NCBI RefSeq assembly: GCF_000152865.1
Contig: NZ_CH672390.1
Span: 2,149,468-2,213,467, forward strand
DNA: 64,000 bases
Direction: 5' to 3'
From: Erythrobacter sp. NAP1
GTDB taxonomy: Bacteria > Pseudomonadota > Alphaproteobacteria > Sphingomonadales > Sphingomonadaceae
Shown piece by piece: positions 1-8,076 of this stretch. The notes below the pieces were generated by a model. It saw only the letters and a list, made by a program, of their open reading frames with translations, was not told where the DNA came from and did no database searches. Both the position numbers and the translations under genes were made by a program. How positions within the stretch are numbered: the stretch's first letter is position 1; each line of letters begins with the position of its first letter.

Positions 1-1113
1 CATTGGTGTTACGGATGCCGGAAGGCGGCGGTTGCGAACTTCGCATTCCAATTCGGTGCCGGGCGCGGCGAGCACCGCGTCGACGAAAGCCATGGCGATA
101 GGATGGCCAAGCGTCGGTGAAAAACCGCCGCTGGTGACGATTCCGACTTTCTGGTCGCCGTGGAAGACTACGGCGCCCTCACGTGCCGGCAGACGTCCGT
201 CAAGTTTCAGGCCCACGCGGCGCTGGGCGAGCGTGCCAGCCTCGAGGTCGGCAAGCCGCCCTGCGACCGCCATGTGCCCGGCATACCCGCCGATCTCGCG
301 GCGCTTCTTCGACAGCGCGAATGTCAGATCTGCAGTGACCGGATCGGTGTCGGTGGTCAGATCGTGGCCATAGAGCGGAAGACCGGCTTCAAGGCGAAGG
401 CTGTCACGCGCGCCGAGACCGGCGGGCTTGACCCGCTCATCGGCCACGAGCGCGTCAGCAAGGGCAGCAACCTTGTCTTCGTGGACAGCGATCTCGAAAC
501 CGTCTTCGCCGGTATAGCCAGCGCGGCTGACCCAGATGTGGCCACCGTCCCATTCGAAGAGGCCAGCGGTCATAAAGGTCAGTGCGCCGGTCCCGGGGAC
601 CAGCTCCTCAAGCACAGCTCCGGCCTTCGGTCCTTGCAAGGCAAGCAGAGCAAAATCATCGAAGTGAGTGAGCGTTACGTCGTCATCAAGATGTTCGCGA
701 AGGTGAGCGATGTCGTCCCACTTGCAAGCCCCATTGACCACGAGCGCGAGGTGCGGGCCGGTGTTGGTCACCATCAGGTCATCAATGATCCCGCCCGCTT
801 CGGTCAGGAGAAACGAGTAGCGCATCTTGCCGGGCTTCAAGTTGGTGATCGCGCCGGGCAGCAGCTTTTCGAGTTCGCGCGCGGCTAGCGTGGGATCATC
901 CTGCGGAGACTTGAGAGCAAGCTGACCCATATGCGAGACGTCGAACAGGCTCGCGCTGTTTCGCGTCCATTCATGCTCGGCGACGATGCCTTCATACTGG
1001 ATCGGCATCTCATAGCCCGCAAAGGGCACCATGCGTGCGCCGCGTTCGCGATGCCACGCATCAAGAGGCAAGGTCCCCAACGGGATTTCCTCAGGCAATT
1101 CTTCTTCGCTCAA
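1..1113 (-). CDS. gcvT: Aminomethyltransferase (glycine cleavage T protein), 3' end cut by window edge
   Basis: This is the T protein of the glycine cleavage system. It transfers the methylene group from the aminomethyl-lipoyl H protein to tetrahydrofolate and releases ammonia. The frame is open from 1113 to base 1 (371 codons), close to the usual full length, so few residues are missing. Recognisable stretches are the N-terminal AWHRERGARMVPFAGYEMP and the later LFDVSHMGQ. The chosen start is TTG at 1113-1111, preceded by GGGGACC about 5 nt upstream; no ATG fits the conserved N-terminus. A glycine riboswitch lies directly upstream, which confirms the assignment. The long plus-strand frame over this gene is an antisense shadow. 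Confidence 0.93.
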   Translation of the reverse strand, partial: MSEEELPEEIPLGTLPLDAWHRERGARMVPFAGYEMPIQYEGIVAEHEWTRNSASLFDVSHMGQLALKSPQDDPTLAARELEKLLPGAITNLKPGKMRYSFLLTEAGGIIDDLMVTNTGPHLALVVNGACKWDDIAHLREHLDDDVTLTHFDDFALLALQGPKAGAVLEELVPGTGALTFMTAGLFEWDGGHIWVSRAGYTGEDGFEIAVHEDKVAALADALVADERVKPAGLGARDSLRLEAGLPLYGHDLTTDTDPVTADLTFALSKKRREIGGYAGHMAVAGRLADLEAGTLAQRRVGLKLDGRLPAREGAVVFHGDQKVGIVTSGGFSPTLGHPIAMAFVDAVLAAPGTELECEVRNRRLPASVTPM

Positions 1114-1209
1114 ATCAGGTCCCCGAACAGGCAATCAAACGCTCCGAATTGAAGCGAGTTCCTGCCCCCTCTGTCGGGTAAACCTGAGAGCTTAGCCGCG
1201 GCCAATAGT

Positions 1210-1390
1210 GCGCAGCATTCCCCTTCGGTGGCGACGAACCAATGCGGTCCGCAGCGCTTTCCAGAGTGCCTATGCCTTTTCGCGGTCCATTTGCCTGAGA
1301 GTTTCCGGGGCGGTTGCTCCTTCGGCGCCGGATCCGGGCTTAGCCGGGACCAGTCTCTCCCGCGAAAGACGCCGGAATCACTCCCGGCAG
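1210..1390 (-). promoter_or_regulatory. Glycine riboswitch upstream of gcvT
   Basis: On the minus strand the conserved blocks of a glycine aptamer appear in order: GCGGGAGAGA (near 1363-1354), GCGCCGAAGGAGCAA (near 1326-1312), GGAAACTCTCAGGCAAA (near 1300-1284) and GGACCGC. A second, reduced set follows with ACTCTGGAAAG and CCACCGAAGGGG (near 1231-1219) but without another full CTCTCAGG block. The arrangement is therefore one complete aptamer plus a degenerate one. It lies about 100 nt before the gcvT start, where it is expected to sense glycine and turn on glycine breakdown. Confidence 0.93.
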
Positions 1391-1398
1391 GCGCGCTC

Positions 1399-1427
1399 TA
1401 TGTTGCGGATGCGAAAAGAAGCGTCAA
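1399..1427 (-). promoter_or_regulatory. Candidate promoter of the riboswitch-gcvT transcript
   Basis: A minus-strand TTGACG (1427-1422) is followed after 17 nt by AACATA (1404-1399). This would start transcription near 1391, right at the 5' edge of the riboswitch. The -10 match is weak, so this rests mainly on position and spacing. Confidence 0.4.
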
Positions 1428-1439
1428 TCGCCGGATTGA
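1412..1439 (-). terminator. Possible terminator of the curli operon
   Basis: TCAATC and GATTGA (1424-1429 and 1434-1439) form a 6-bp stem with a 4-nt loop. On the minus strand the stem is followed by CGCTTCTTTTC. It lies about 45 nt past the csgH-like stop codon. The stem is short and overlaps the candidate gcvT -35 box, so the call is weak. Confidence 0.3.
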
Positions 1440-1481
1440 TCATTGGGCAAATAATTATGCACAAAGTGCGCAATCAGGGTT

Positions 1482-1847
1482 TCAACCTTGCGCGCAGGCC
1501 CCGGCGGTAAGCGTGTATTGCTCTCCGTTCGCCTCGGTCACGTCAACGGTCGCACACCAGCTTTCGGCGAAGCTCGTTTTCAGCCTTGAAAGCACATGCC
1601 TCTCGCCGGCATTGACGCTGGTGCTTCCAGCATGGCGAGCGGTCGAGGAACCTGTGAGCTTGAGCTTGTAGTCGACCTTCTGACTGGTTGCGGAATCGGC
1701 GATGAGCTCGATTTCTACGCTGCCCGCCTGTTCCGCCACCTCAAGCGTCAGCGCCCTGTCCTGGTCTCCCATGCTCTTCGCTCCTGCAACGCTACCGACA
1801 GCCAGCAAGGGCAGAAGCGCGAGCAATCGGATTTGCGGATTGCGCAT
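1482..1847 (-). CDS. csgH: CsgH-like periplasmic curli chaperone / amyloid inhibitor
   Basis: A 121-residue secreted protein, last gene of the curli operon. An N-terminal signal peptide (MRNPQIRLLALLPLLAVGSVAGA) precedes a small beta-rich domain (LTLEVAEQAGSVEIELIAD, then YKLKLTGSS, then a final strand ending in LTAGAC). This suits the CsgC/CsgH-type immunoglobulin-like fold that keeps curlin subunits soluble in the periplasm of alphaproteobacteria. Two cysteines near the C-terminus could form a disulfide. ATG at 1847 is preferred because it begins the signal peptide and has GAGG upstream; a TTG at 1862 overlaps the preceding stop. Assignment rests on size, secretion, context and a loose sequence pattern. 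Confidence 0.65.
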   Translation of the reverse strand: MRNPQIRLLALLPLLAVGSVAGAKSMGDQDRALTLEVAEQAGSVEIELIADSATSQKVDYKLKLTGSSTARHAGSTSVNAGERHVLSRLKTSFAESWCATVDVTEANGEQYTLTAGACAQG

Positions 1848-1858
1848 CAAGCCTAGCC

Positions 1859-2647
1859 TCAATTGCCGCCCAGCTGCGTGACAATTGCGTTCACCACAGC
1901 CTGGGTTTCTGGCGAGAGACCGTCGACGCCATCGCCTTCTGCTGCGGTCGCTTGCGCATCGCTCAGCGTTTGTTGGCTGAGCGCAACCGATGCAACGGCT
2001 TGGTCTGAGAAATTCTGTGCACGTCCCGTATTTTGAGCGAGCCGCGAGATTGCCGATTCGAGCGTCGCGATGCGGTCGCTGTCGAAACGTCCACCCAAAA
2101 GCGTATCTTCGGCAGAGGCAGTGCGGCGTTGCCCGAATTCGGCTGAGCGCGTTTCAATGCGATCTTCGCAAAGCGCGCGGATCGCCTCGATATTGTTGGC
2201 TTGTTCGCAAATATCCGTGCCCTCGACCGCCTCGAGAAGGACCTGCCGTTCTGCCGGGCTCAATTGTGCGAGAGCTTCTGCGGACTGCCCATCGGACAGC
2301 TGATCCACGTCGCGGGCGCCTTCGCCCCTGGATACCTGCGCGAGTTCGCCTTGCGCTGCGGCCGCGCGTTGACGCGCAAACTCTTCTTCCTGCGCGGCTC
2401 GAGCCCGCGCTTCGGCGACGGATTGCGGGGTGATCTGGTCCGGGAAGTAAACTGGCGAGCCAATCTGCTGGACTGGCTGTGCCACAGGCTCAACCTGTGA
2501 GGATCGTTCGGGAGCCTGATTTACAAACGCGCTTTCATCGCGCGGAACATCGTTGGGATTTGCCTGAGCGAGCGCATGTCCGGGCATAGCAAGAGCGAGC
2601 CCAAAAAGGGCCAGACAAGTGACAGGCCGGGCACACGAGTTCGTCAG
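1859..2647 (-). CDS. Curli-operon secreted protein of unknown function, probable CTG start
   Basis: Not recognised as a known family. From ATG at 2587 the product has only a remnant of a signal peptide. Reading 20 codons further upstream gives CTG ACG AAC..., encoding a hydrophobic core VTCLALFGLALAMPGHALA with a good cleavage site. That CTG at 2647 sits 6 nt after a perfect GGAGG, immediately behind the stop of the previous curlin, and no ATG, GTG or TTG lies in frame between. The resulting 262-residue protein has a Glu/Gln/Ala-rich helical middle (about 75-130), two cysteines (ICEQ..., ALCED) and a helical C-terminus. It may replace the missing CsgE or act as a periplasmic assembly factor; this is inference from position only. 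Confidence 0.7.
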   Translation of the reverse strand: MTNSCARPVTCLALFGLALAMPGHALAQANPNDVPRDESAFVNQAPERSSQVEPVAQPVQQIGSPVYFPDQITPQSVAEARARAAQEEEFARQRAAAAQGELAQVSRGEGARDVDQLSDGQSAEALAQLSPAERQVLLEAVEGTDICEQANNIEAIRALCEDRIETRSAEFGQRRTASAEDTLLGGRFDSDRIATLESAISRLAQNTGRAQNFSDQAVASVALSQQTLSDAQATAAEGDGVDGLSPETQAVVNAIVTQLGGN

Positions 2648-2649
2648 GG

Positions 2650-3288
2650 CTATCCTCCGTTGGTTTGCAGGATAAACATTGTCTGGCCGCCCGTCTGTTC
2701 AACGGTCATATCCGACAGGCCAGAGCCATCCTGCACCCACTCAAGCCGGTTACCCGAATTGAGCTGGGATGCGGTCATTGTATTGTTATTTCCATTCTGC
2801 ACAAGTCGCGCCTGATTGTCCGAGCCATCCTGGACAAGGCCGATCATGTTGTCATTGCCTGACTGAGCGATTTCGGCTGCGGTTCCCAGCAGGCCGTTAT
2901 CTGTCTGTGAAAGCAGAATCGTGTTGTTGTCGCCCTGCTGAATGAGGTTGGCAACCGCCTCGCCATCGCCCGACTGAGCCACTTCGGCCGTATTACCCGC
3001 GCCGTCCTGTCCAAGCACGGCGATGTGCGAGCCATTGTCGTTCTGCTCAAGCGTGGCTTCGTTGTCGCTGCCTTCTTGTCGGACTTCCGCGGTCTGAGTG
3101 TTGGACGACTGCTCAATCGTCGCTTCGTGGCGCTCTCCGATCTGTTCGACAAAGACGTTGAAGTTGCTCGTCGATGGCGTCTCGACAGGCGTGAAGGTCT
3201 GCGCCGAAAGCGGGACCGCCACAAATGCAGCACCGAGCAGAAGCGGTACCGCTGCTGCCGTCGTGGATCGGATGGAACGCTTTGTCAT
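2650..3288 (-). CDS. csgB: Minor curlin, CsgB-like amyloid nucleator
   Basis: A 212-residue secreted curlin-repeat protein. After a signal peptide ending around LGAAFVAVPLSAQ it carries repeated V-x-Q-x-G-x-x-N units such as AEVRQEGSDNEATLEQN and LVQDGSDNQARLVQNG. It is the shortest of four curlins in the operon, lacks the N-terminal Cys pair of the other three, and ends in a less regular hydrophobic tail (MTVEQTGGQTMFILQTNGG). By analogy with Escherichia coli, short size and an irregular C-terminus suggest a membrane-anchored nucleator. ATG at 3288 (MTKRS) has AAGGTG 6 nt upstream and begins the signal peptide; longer in-frame starts do not. Confidence 0.75.
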   Translation of the reverse strand: MTKRSIRSTTAAAVPLLLGAAFVAVPLSAQTFTPVETPSTSNFNVFVEQIGERHEATIEQSSNTQTAEVRQEGSDNEATLEQNDNGSHIAVLGQDGAGNTAEVAQSGDGEAVANLIQQGDNNTILLSQTDNGLLGTAAEIAQSGNDNMIGLVQDGSDNQARLVQNGNNNTMTASQLNSGNRLEWVQDGSGLSDMTVEQTGGQTMFILQTNGG

Positions 3289-3314
3289 ACTACACCTTGG
3301 CATTCTCTGATGGG

Positions 3315-3345
3315 ATGCCGGACGAGCCCCCCGCCCGCCCGGCAT
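3315..3345 (-). other. Intercistronic inverted repeat after curlin 3
   Basis: ATGCCGG (3315-3321) pairs with CCGGCAT (3339-3345) around a GC-rich loop. It lies between a curlin stop (3364) and the next curlin start (3288). No U-tract follows, so it is more likely an mRNA-stability or attenuation hairpin than a full terminator. Confidence 0.5.
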
Positions 3346-3363
3346 GCCTAACTCAACAGCCTA

Positions 3364-4371
3364 TCAGGGGGTGCCCTGCGTGACGGTAGCGATCGAGCCG
3401 GTACCGCTTTGGGTTACGAAGGACGAGCTGCCGTCATACTGGGTGACGAAAGCCTGGTGGTCGCTTCCGTTCTGAGTGATGCGGCTGAAATTTCCGTCGG
3501 TGCCGAACTGGTCGACATCTGCAAGGTTGTTGCCGCCTGCAGCCTGATCATTCTGGTAGATCTCGCTGAAGTTATCGTCACCGTCCTGGTTGACCAGCGC
3601 GTCGTTGTCGGCGCTGAGTGCACCCGAACCCTGAACTACGAGAGCGAAGTTGCCGAAAGTGGCGCCGCCGCTGCTGTCCTGGTCGATGTCCGCAAACTGA
3701 TCGGTGCCGCCCTGAACGACTGAACCGAAGTTCAGGTCACCGATCTGATCGATCGTGGCAATGCCGCCGTCGGAGTCCGTAATGGTGCCAGGTGCGATGC
3801 CGCGGATCGTATCGGTAAACACGGTCGTGCGCCCTTGAACGATCGCTGCGTCATTGAGGAAACCATCGGTCTGGACAATGGTCGCAGTGTTTGCTCCGCC
3901 ACCCACAGCGCCAGTCTGCTCGATGGTCGCGAAGCTGAAATCTGTGAGTGCATTCTGCCCGATGGTGGCACTTCCACCGGCTTCGTTGCCAACCTGATCG
4001 ATGTCAGCAAGTGAATTGACCCCGTCCTGCACCACAATTGCCGCAACTCGAGCAGTGTTGGTCGCGCTCGTGTCCTGGGTAACGAAAGCGAAGTTTTCGG
4101 TCCCGGTTTGATCGACCGTCACAAGATTGCCGGGAGCAGCGAATGTGCCCGTCTGGCTTACATCCGCAACATTGCCGGTGCCGGTCTGATCAACCGTTGC
4201 ATCGTTCTCTTCACCGGTCTGCTCTACGAGCGAGCAATTGTTGACGCCAGCCGGGCAACCGGCCGGAACGTCAGCCGCCGGAACAGGACCATTGCCCGCA
4301 TTCTGAGCCATGGCCGGGGCGGCGAATGTCAGTGCGGCGATCGATGCACCTGCGAGAATTACCTTTTTCAT
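3364..4371 (-). CDS. csgA: Major curlin-like amyloid subunit (curlin 3, 335 aa)
   Basis: A secreted curlin-repeat protein with signal peptide MKKVILAGASIAALTFAAPAMAQ. The mature part opens with CPAGVNNCSLVEQTG, a two-cysteine segment also found in both larger curlins. Many V/I-x-Q-x-G strand-turn units follow (ADVSQTG, LVTVDQTG, AFVTQ, SEIYQND, FVTQSG). Such repeats stack into a beta-solenoid amyloid outside the cell. It is more than twice the length of E. coli CsgA (151 aa). ATG at 4371 is preceded by GAGGAAA. It would be secreted through the CsgG channel encoded upstream. Confidence 0.85.
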   Translation of the reverse strand: MKKVILAGASIAALTFAAPAMAQNAGNGPVPAADVPAGCPAGVNNCSLVEQTGEENDATVDQTGTGNVADVSQTGTFAAPGNLVTVDQTGTENFAFVTQDTSATNTARVAAIVVQDGVNSLADIDQVGNEAGGSATIGQNALTDFSFATIEQTGAVGGGANTATIVQTDGFLNDAAIVQGRTTVFTDTIRGIAPGTITDSDGGIATIDQIGDLNFGSVVQGGTDQFADIDQDSSGGATFGNFALVVQGSGALSADNDALVNQDGDDNFSEIYQNDQAAGGNNLADVDQFGTDGNFSRITQNGSDHQAFVTQYDGSSSFVTQSGTGSIATVTQGTP

Positions 4372-4449
4372 ACTATTTCCTCACGGAGTCAGGTTGAAAC
4401 CAAATTCGTTCGGTCTTTTTGAGCGCGGGGCTCTGAGCTTTTTTCCGAA

Positions 4450-4468
4450 GGGGACGCCGAGGCGCCCC
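4450..4468 (-). other. Intercistronic hairpin after curlin 2
   Basis: GGGGACGCC and GGCGCCCC form a near-perfect GC-rich hairpin about 20 nt past the curlin 2 stop codon. On the minus strand it is followed by TTCGGAAAAAAG, so there is no U-tract. Confidence 0.5.
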
Positions 4469-4488
4469 CATCAGAATGTTCATGCCAA

Positions 4489-6189
4489 TTAAGGGACCAC
4501 AGGGCCCTGATTGACGGTAGCGGTGTTGCTGGTGCCGGTCTGGCTGACGGTCGAGAAGTCGCCCGTGCCCGCCTGTGTCACGGTAGCGGTGTTCGACGTG
4601 CCATCCTGGAAGATCACCGAGATGCTCGTGTCAGAAGTCGCCTGCTGGAACACGTTTGCATCGTTGAGCGTACCGGTCTGTTCGATACCGGATTCGCTGA
4701 ACACACCGTCCTGATTGACATTGGCGTCGTTGCCGCCGCCTGCACCATTCTGGTTGATCTGCGAGAAGTTACTCTCACCGATCTGGTCAACAAAAGCGAT
4801 GTCGCCAGCGCCCAGTTGGAACACATACGAGATGTTGTCCGTACTTGTGCCAGTAACGCCCTGACGGACTGTCGCCATCGAAGCGTCGTCCTGGTCGATG
4901 TCGGAATTGTTGCCAGTACCGTTCTGCGTGACGAACGCAATCGCGTCCCCGCCAGCGTTGTTGTTGGTCTGACGTGCATCCGAACGGTTGCCAAAGCCGG
5001 TCTGATCGACGGTGATTTCGGTACGCTCAGCGCCATCCTGGACAATGTTCGAATAGTTCGCACGAACCGAGTTGAACACCGGGTTCAGTGGATCAGTCGT
5101 GTCGAGAATGGCGAGACCATCAGTGCCGAGGACCATTCCCGAGGTGTCGGTCGAGGTTTGCGTCACCTGCGCACGACCCGTTCCCGACGATTGCGAGATG
5201 AAGCTGTCGTTGCCGTCTTCGTTTTGCTCAACGAGAATGCCGCTCGCATCCGCGCCAGTGGTCACGTTGTTCTGTTCGACGCGCGAGAGGTTGTCGCTCC
5301 CGCTCTGGATGATGTCGACATTCACGCCGTTGAAAATGCCGTTGCCAGCGACACCGGTCTGGACGATCGACGAAATGTTGTCGTCGCCAAGCTGGTCGAC
5401 GCGCGCATCAACATTGCCGTTATTGCTCTGGATGATGATCGAGTCGTTGCGATCACCTTCCTGATCGGTCTGAGCCGTCACGAAACGGCTGCCAGCAAGT
5501 TGGAAGACATCCGAGAAGTTGTCGTTGCCGTTCTGGGTGATGCCGTTGCCGTTGGTGTTGCCGTTACCAAGATCTACGCGGTCACCTTCCTGGATTGCGA
5601 ACGCATTGTTTCCGGTGCCACCCGATTGACGGACCGTCGCGGTCGGCTCGAAGCCGTTGACGCTCTGTTCGACATAGGAGTCGTTGTCGCCGTCCTGGAC
5701 GACGCTGACGCTCGAATTGCGAGTGCCGAGCTGGAAGATTACCGACGATGCACCGTCACCGGTCTGCTGAACCGTCGCACGGGTCGGGAAGTTATCAAGC
5801 ACCACGCTGTCTTGGACGATGGTGGACGCTGCATTGTCACCCGACTGAGTGACGGTAGCGATGCCGCGTGCTGAGCCATTGATCTGGTCGATGTCGGAGT
5901 CGTTATTGTTGCCCGACTGGGTCACGGTGGCTGCGTTGCCGGTGGCCCCGCTACCATCTTGCTCGATATTCGACGTGTTGCCGTCACCGGTCTGGGTCAG
6001 CGTCGCGGTGTTGTTCGCGCCGCTCTGCTCGATGATCGAGCAGTTATTGGCACCCGGAGGGCAGTCCTCGATAACCGGCGCCGGATCGGGCGTACGCGGA
6101 TCGGCAGGTGCCGAGACGGACTGCGCCATCGCAGTTCCGGCCATGCTCAGGGCAAGGATTGATGCCCCCGTCATTGCTAGCTTCTTCAT
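4489..6189 (-). CDS. Giant curlin-like amyloid subunit (curlin 2, 566 aa)
   Basis: A secreted curlin-repeat protein. Signal peptide MKKLAMTGASILALSMAGTAMAQ is followed by a proline-rich stretch and the two-cysteine cap CPPGANNCSIIEQSG. Several dozen Q-x-G/D-x-x-N strand-turn units run to the end, such as ATLTQTGDGNTSNIEQDG. Near residues 340-385 the repeats are interrupted by a non-repetitive insert (TDTSGMVLGTDGLAILD, then NSVRANYSNIVQDG) that is also present in curlin 1. The last 25 residues, ending SVSQTGTSNTATVNQGP plus VVP, also match curlin 1, so the two genes look like duplicates. ATG at 6189 has AAAGGAC upstream. Confidence 0.85.
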   Translation of the reverse strand: MKKLAMTGASILALSMAGTAMAQSVSAPADPRTPDPAPVIEDCPPGANNCSIIEQSGANNTATLTQTGDGNTSNIEQDGSGATGNAATVTQSGNNNDSDIDQINGSARGIATVTQSGDNAASTIVQDSVVLDNFPTRATVQQTGDGASSVIFQLGTRNSSVSVVQDGDNDSYVEQSVNGFEPTATVRQSGGTGNNAFAIQEGDRVDLGNGNTNGNGITQNGNDNFSDVFQLAGSRFVTAQTDQEGDRNDSIIIQSNNGNVDARVDQLGDDNISSIVQTGVAGNGIFNGVNVDIIQSGSDNLSRVEQNNVTTGADASGILVEQNEDGNDSFISQSSGTGRAQVTQTSTDTSGMVLGTDGLAILDTTDPLNPVFNSVRANYSNIVQDGAERTEITVDQTGFGNRSDARQTNNNAGGDAIAFVTQNGTGNNSDIDQDDASMATVRQGVTGTSTDNISYVFQLGAGDIAFVDQIGESNFSQINQNGAGGGNDANVNQDGVFSESGIEQTGTLNDANVFQQATSDTSISVIFQDGTSNTATVTQAGTGDFSTVSQTGTSNTATVNQGPVVP

Positions 6190-6291
6190 CGTTTATGTCC
6201 TTTGTTCTTACTTCAGCTTTTTGGACGCGACGTGCGGAGCTTTTCGCTCCATCTAGTTGTCCCGGACCTCGCGGCCCGTAATTCAAACTGC

Positions 6292-6321
6292 GAAAGCCGC
6301 GCTCGTGCGAGCGCGGCTTTC
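6292..6321 (-). other. Perfect 14-bp hairpin after curlin 1
   Basis: GAAAGCCGCGCTCG and its exact complement are separated by 2 nt, starting about 11 nt after the curlin 1 stop codon. On the minus strand GCAGTTTGAATT follows. This could be a weak terminator, an attenuator or a 3' mRNA-protecting structure within the operon. Confidence 0.65.
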
Positions 6322-6332
6322 AAATGTCTTCA

Positions 6333-7985
6333 TCAAGGTCCCTGATTGACGGTAGCGGTGTTTCCAATTCCGGTCTGTGAGACCGACGAGAAATCGCCGA
6401 CACCGGTTTGATCAACATCCGCGATGTTCGTGTCGCCGTTCTGGACGATGAGCGACACCGAGTCCTCGCTCAGATCACCTTGGGTCAGCTCGGCAAAGTT
6501 GCCGTTCCCCGTTTGCTCGACGCCTGAGAAACCGCCGAGACCGCGCTGGAACACACTGGCAAAATTGCCGCCGCCGCCGAGGGCTTGCTCGACCTGAGAA
6601 ATGTTGTTCGAGTTCAGCTGCTCGACAAAGACAGTGCTGGCGTCATCGGCCTGAATGACCAGCGAGTCGTTGTTGCTGCTGGTCGGATCGGTGATGCCCT
6701 GCCTTACCTGAATAAATCCAAAGCTAAGCTGCTGAATATCCGAGTTTTGCAGCGTCGCTTCCTGAGTTGCGGTTGCAATAGCTGTTGTTGCGGCAGTCGG
6801 ATTGTCCTGCCTCAGGTCCGAACGATTGCCGAACCCTGTCTGAGACACGGTCGCATCGGTGATCCCGTCGCCCGACTGAACGACGTTAGAGAAGTTAGCT
6901 CGTACCGAGTCAAAGACATCATTCGAACCGTCTGGCGCACTGTCGAGCACGTTGAAGCGATCAGTGCCGCTGACCATTCCAGATGTGTCGGTCGAGTTCT
7001 GAGTTACGTTTACTGTCCCTTCTCCAGAACTCTGGTCAACGAAGCTGTCGTTGCCATCATCATTCTGAGTGACGAGGATCGTGCTGGGCGTGGCGCTCGA
7101 GCCGTTCACCTGCACCACCCTTGAGACGTTGTCATTGCCGTTCTGGTCCAGGTCGACATTGTAGGTGTTGTTGGCCTGGCCGCCGCGATCGCCGGTTTGC
7201 ACAATCGATGCAGCATTATCGTTACCCGACTGGTCGATCCGAACATTCGAAATGTTAGGAAAAACGGAAGCGCCTGCGTCCGTGTTCTGACTCACGAATG
7301 CATCGTTATCGTCACCGGTCTGATTGATGGTCGAGCGCAAACCAAACCTGTTGGTCGTGTCGCCCTGAAAAGTCTCGGCGTTGTTGCGATTGCCCGTCTG
7401 GGTGGTCGTCGCACGTCCCGAGTTGCCGCCCAGTTGAACCGTGACAGCAGTATTCAGATCGCCGCCGCCCTGATCGATGGTCGCCTGAGTACCACCGGCA
7501 AGAAAACCGTCGGTCTGCAGAACGAATGAGTCGTTTTCACCATCCTGCGTGACGTTTGCGGTGAAATTCGTCGTACCGTCTTGAAGGATGGTAGATTCTG
7601 CTCCGTCACCCGCTTGGCTGACATTTGCACGTGATACGCGGTTAGGCGATAGGCCAGTCCCATCCTGAAGGACATAAGATTGAGCGTTCGTGCCGGTCTG
7701 ATCGACGTCAACACCGACAATCGTTCCGTCACCGAATGATCCGTTGATCTGGTCGATATCCGAAACGTTGTCACTACCCGTCTGATCGACCTCAACCACG
7801 AGGCCCGTCCCATCCTGCTCGACGAGCGAACAGTTGTTTGCCCCCGGAGGACAATCAGTCGTTGCTGGTGCGGGTGTCGGCGACGATGGCGGCGTGGGCC
7901 GGTCCAGCGGATCGCTTTGCGCCATGGCCGGCGCTGTTAGGGCAAGCGCAAAGATAGACGCGCTGCCAAGAATAGTTTTCTTCAT
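6333..7985 (-). CDS. Giant curlin-like amyloid subunit (curlin 1, 550 aa)
   Basis: A secreted curlin-repeat protein and the first structural gene after csgG. Signal peptide MKKTILGSASIFALALTAPAMAQ, then a Pro-rich linker (PTPPSSPTPAPATTD), the cap CPPGANNCSLVEQDG, and roughly 35-40 Q-centred strand-turn units (for example VDQTGSDNVSDIDQING). A non-repeat insert (TDTSGMVSGTDRFNVLD, then SVRANFSNVVQSG) and the C-terminus SSVSQTGIGNTATVNQGP are shared with curlin 2. ATG at 7985 is chosen over the longer frame (8045) because it starts the signal peptide and is preceded by GGGGGGA. About 190 nt separate it from csgG, room for an extra promoter or an attenuating hairpin. Confidence 0.85.
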   Translation of the reverse strand: MKKTILGSASIFALALTAPAMAQSDPLDRPTPPSSPTPAPATTDCPPGANNCSLVEQDGTGLVVEVDQTGSDNVSDIDQINGSFGDGTIVGVDVDQTGTNAQSYVLQDGTGLSPNRVSRANVSQAGDGAESTILQDGTTNFTANVTQDGENDSFVLQTDGFLAGGTQATIDQGGGDLNTAVTVQLGGNSGRATTTQTGNRNNAETFQGDTTNRFGLRSTINQTGDDNDAFVSQNTDAGASVFPNISNVRIDQSGNDNAASIVQTGDRGGQANNTYNVDLDQNGNDNVSRVVQVNGSSATPSTILVTQNDDGNDSFVDQSSGEGTVNVTQNSTDTSGMVSGTDRFNVLDSAPDGSNDVFDSVRANFSNVVQSGDGITDATVSQTGFGNRSDLRQDNPTAATTAIATATQEATLQNSDIQQLSFGFIQVRQGITDPTSSNNDSLVIQADDASTVFVEQLNSNNISQVEQALGGGGNFASVFQRGLGGFSGVEQTGNGNFAELTQGDLSEDSVSLIVQNGDTNIADVDQTGVGDFSSVSQTGIGNTATVNQGP

Positions 7986-8076
7986 TTCATTCCCCCCGGT
8001 TTTGGGTCTGAGGTCATTGCTTGCCCGCGCTCCGGCCATTGCCACCGAAACGCGAGAACCTCATGCTTCATTCAAC

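Noticed and set aside
160..888. Long plus-strand frame opposite gcvT
   Set aside because: Antisense shadow of a strongly conserved minus-strand gene; no family motif and no ribosome site.
4816..5874. 352-codon plus-strand frame inside curlin 2
   Set aside because: Repetitive antisense translation of the curlin repeats; no start signal.
3364..7985. Dense tandem-like repeats that could suggest CRISPR or a satellite array
   Set aside because: Repeats are degenerate, in frame and encode curlin Q-x-G units after signal peptides; no identical repeat/spacer structure.
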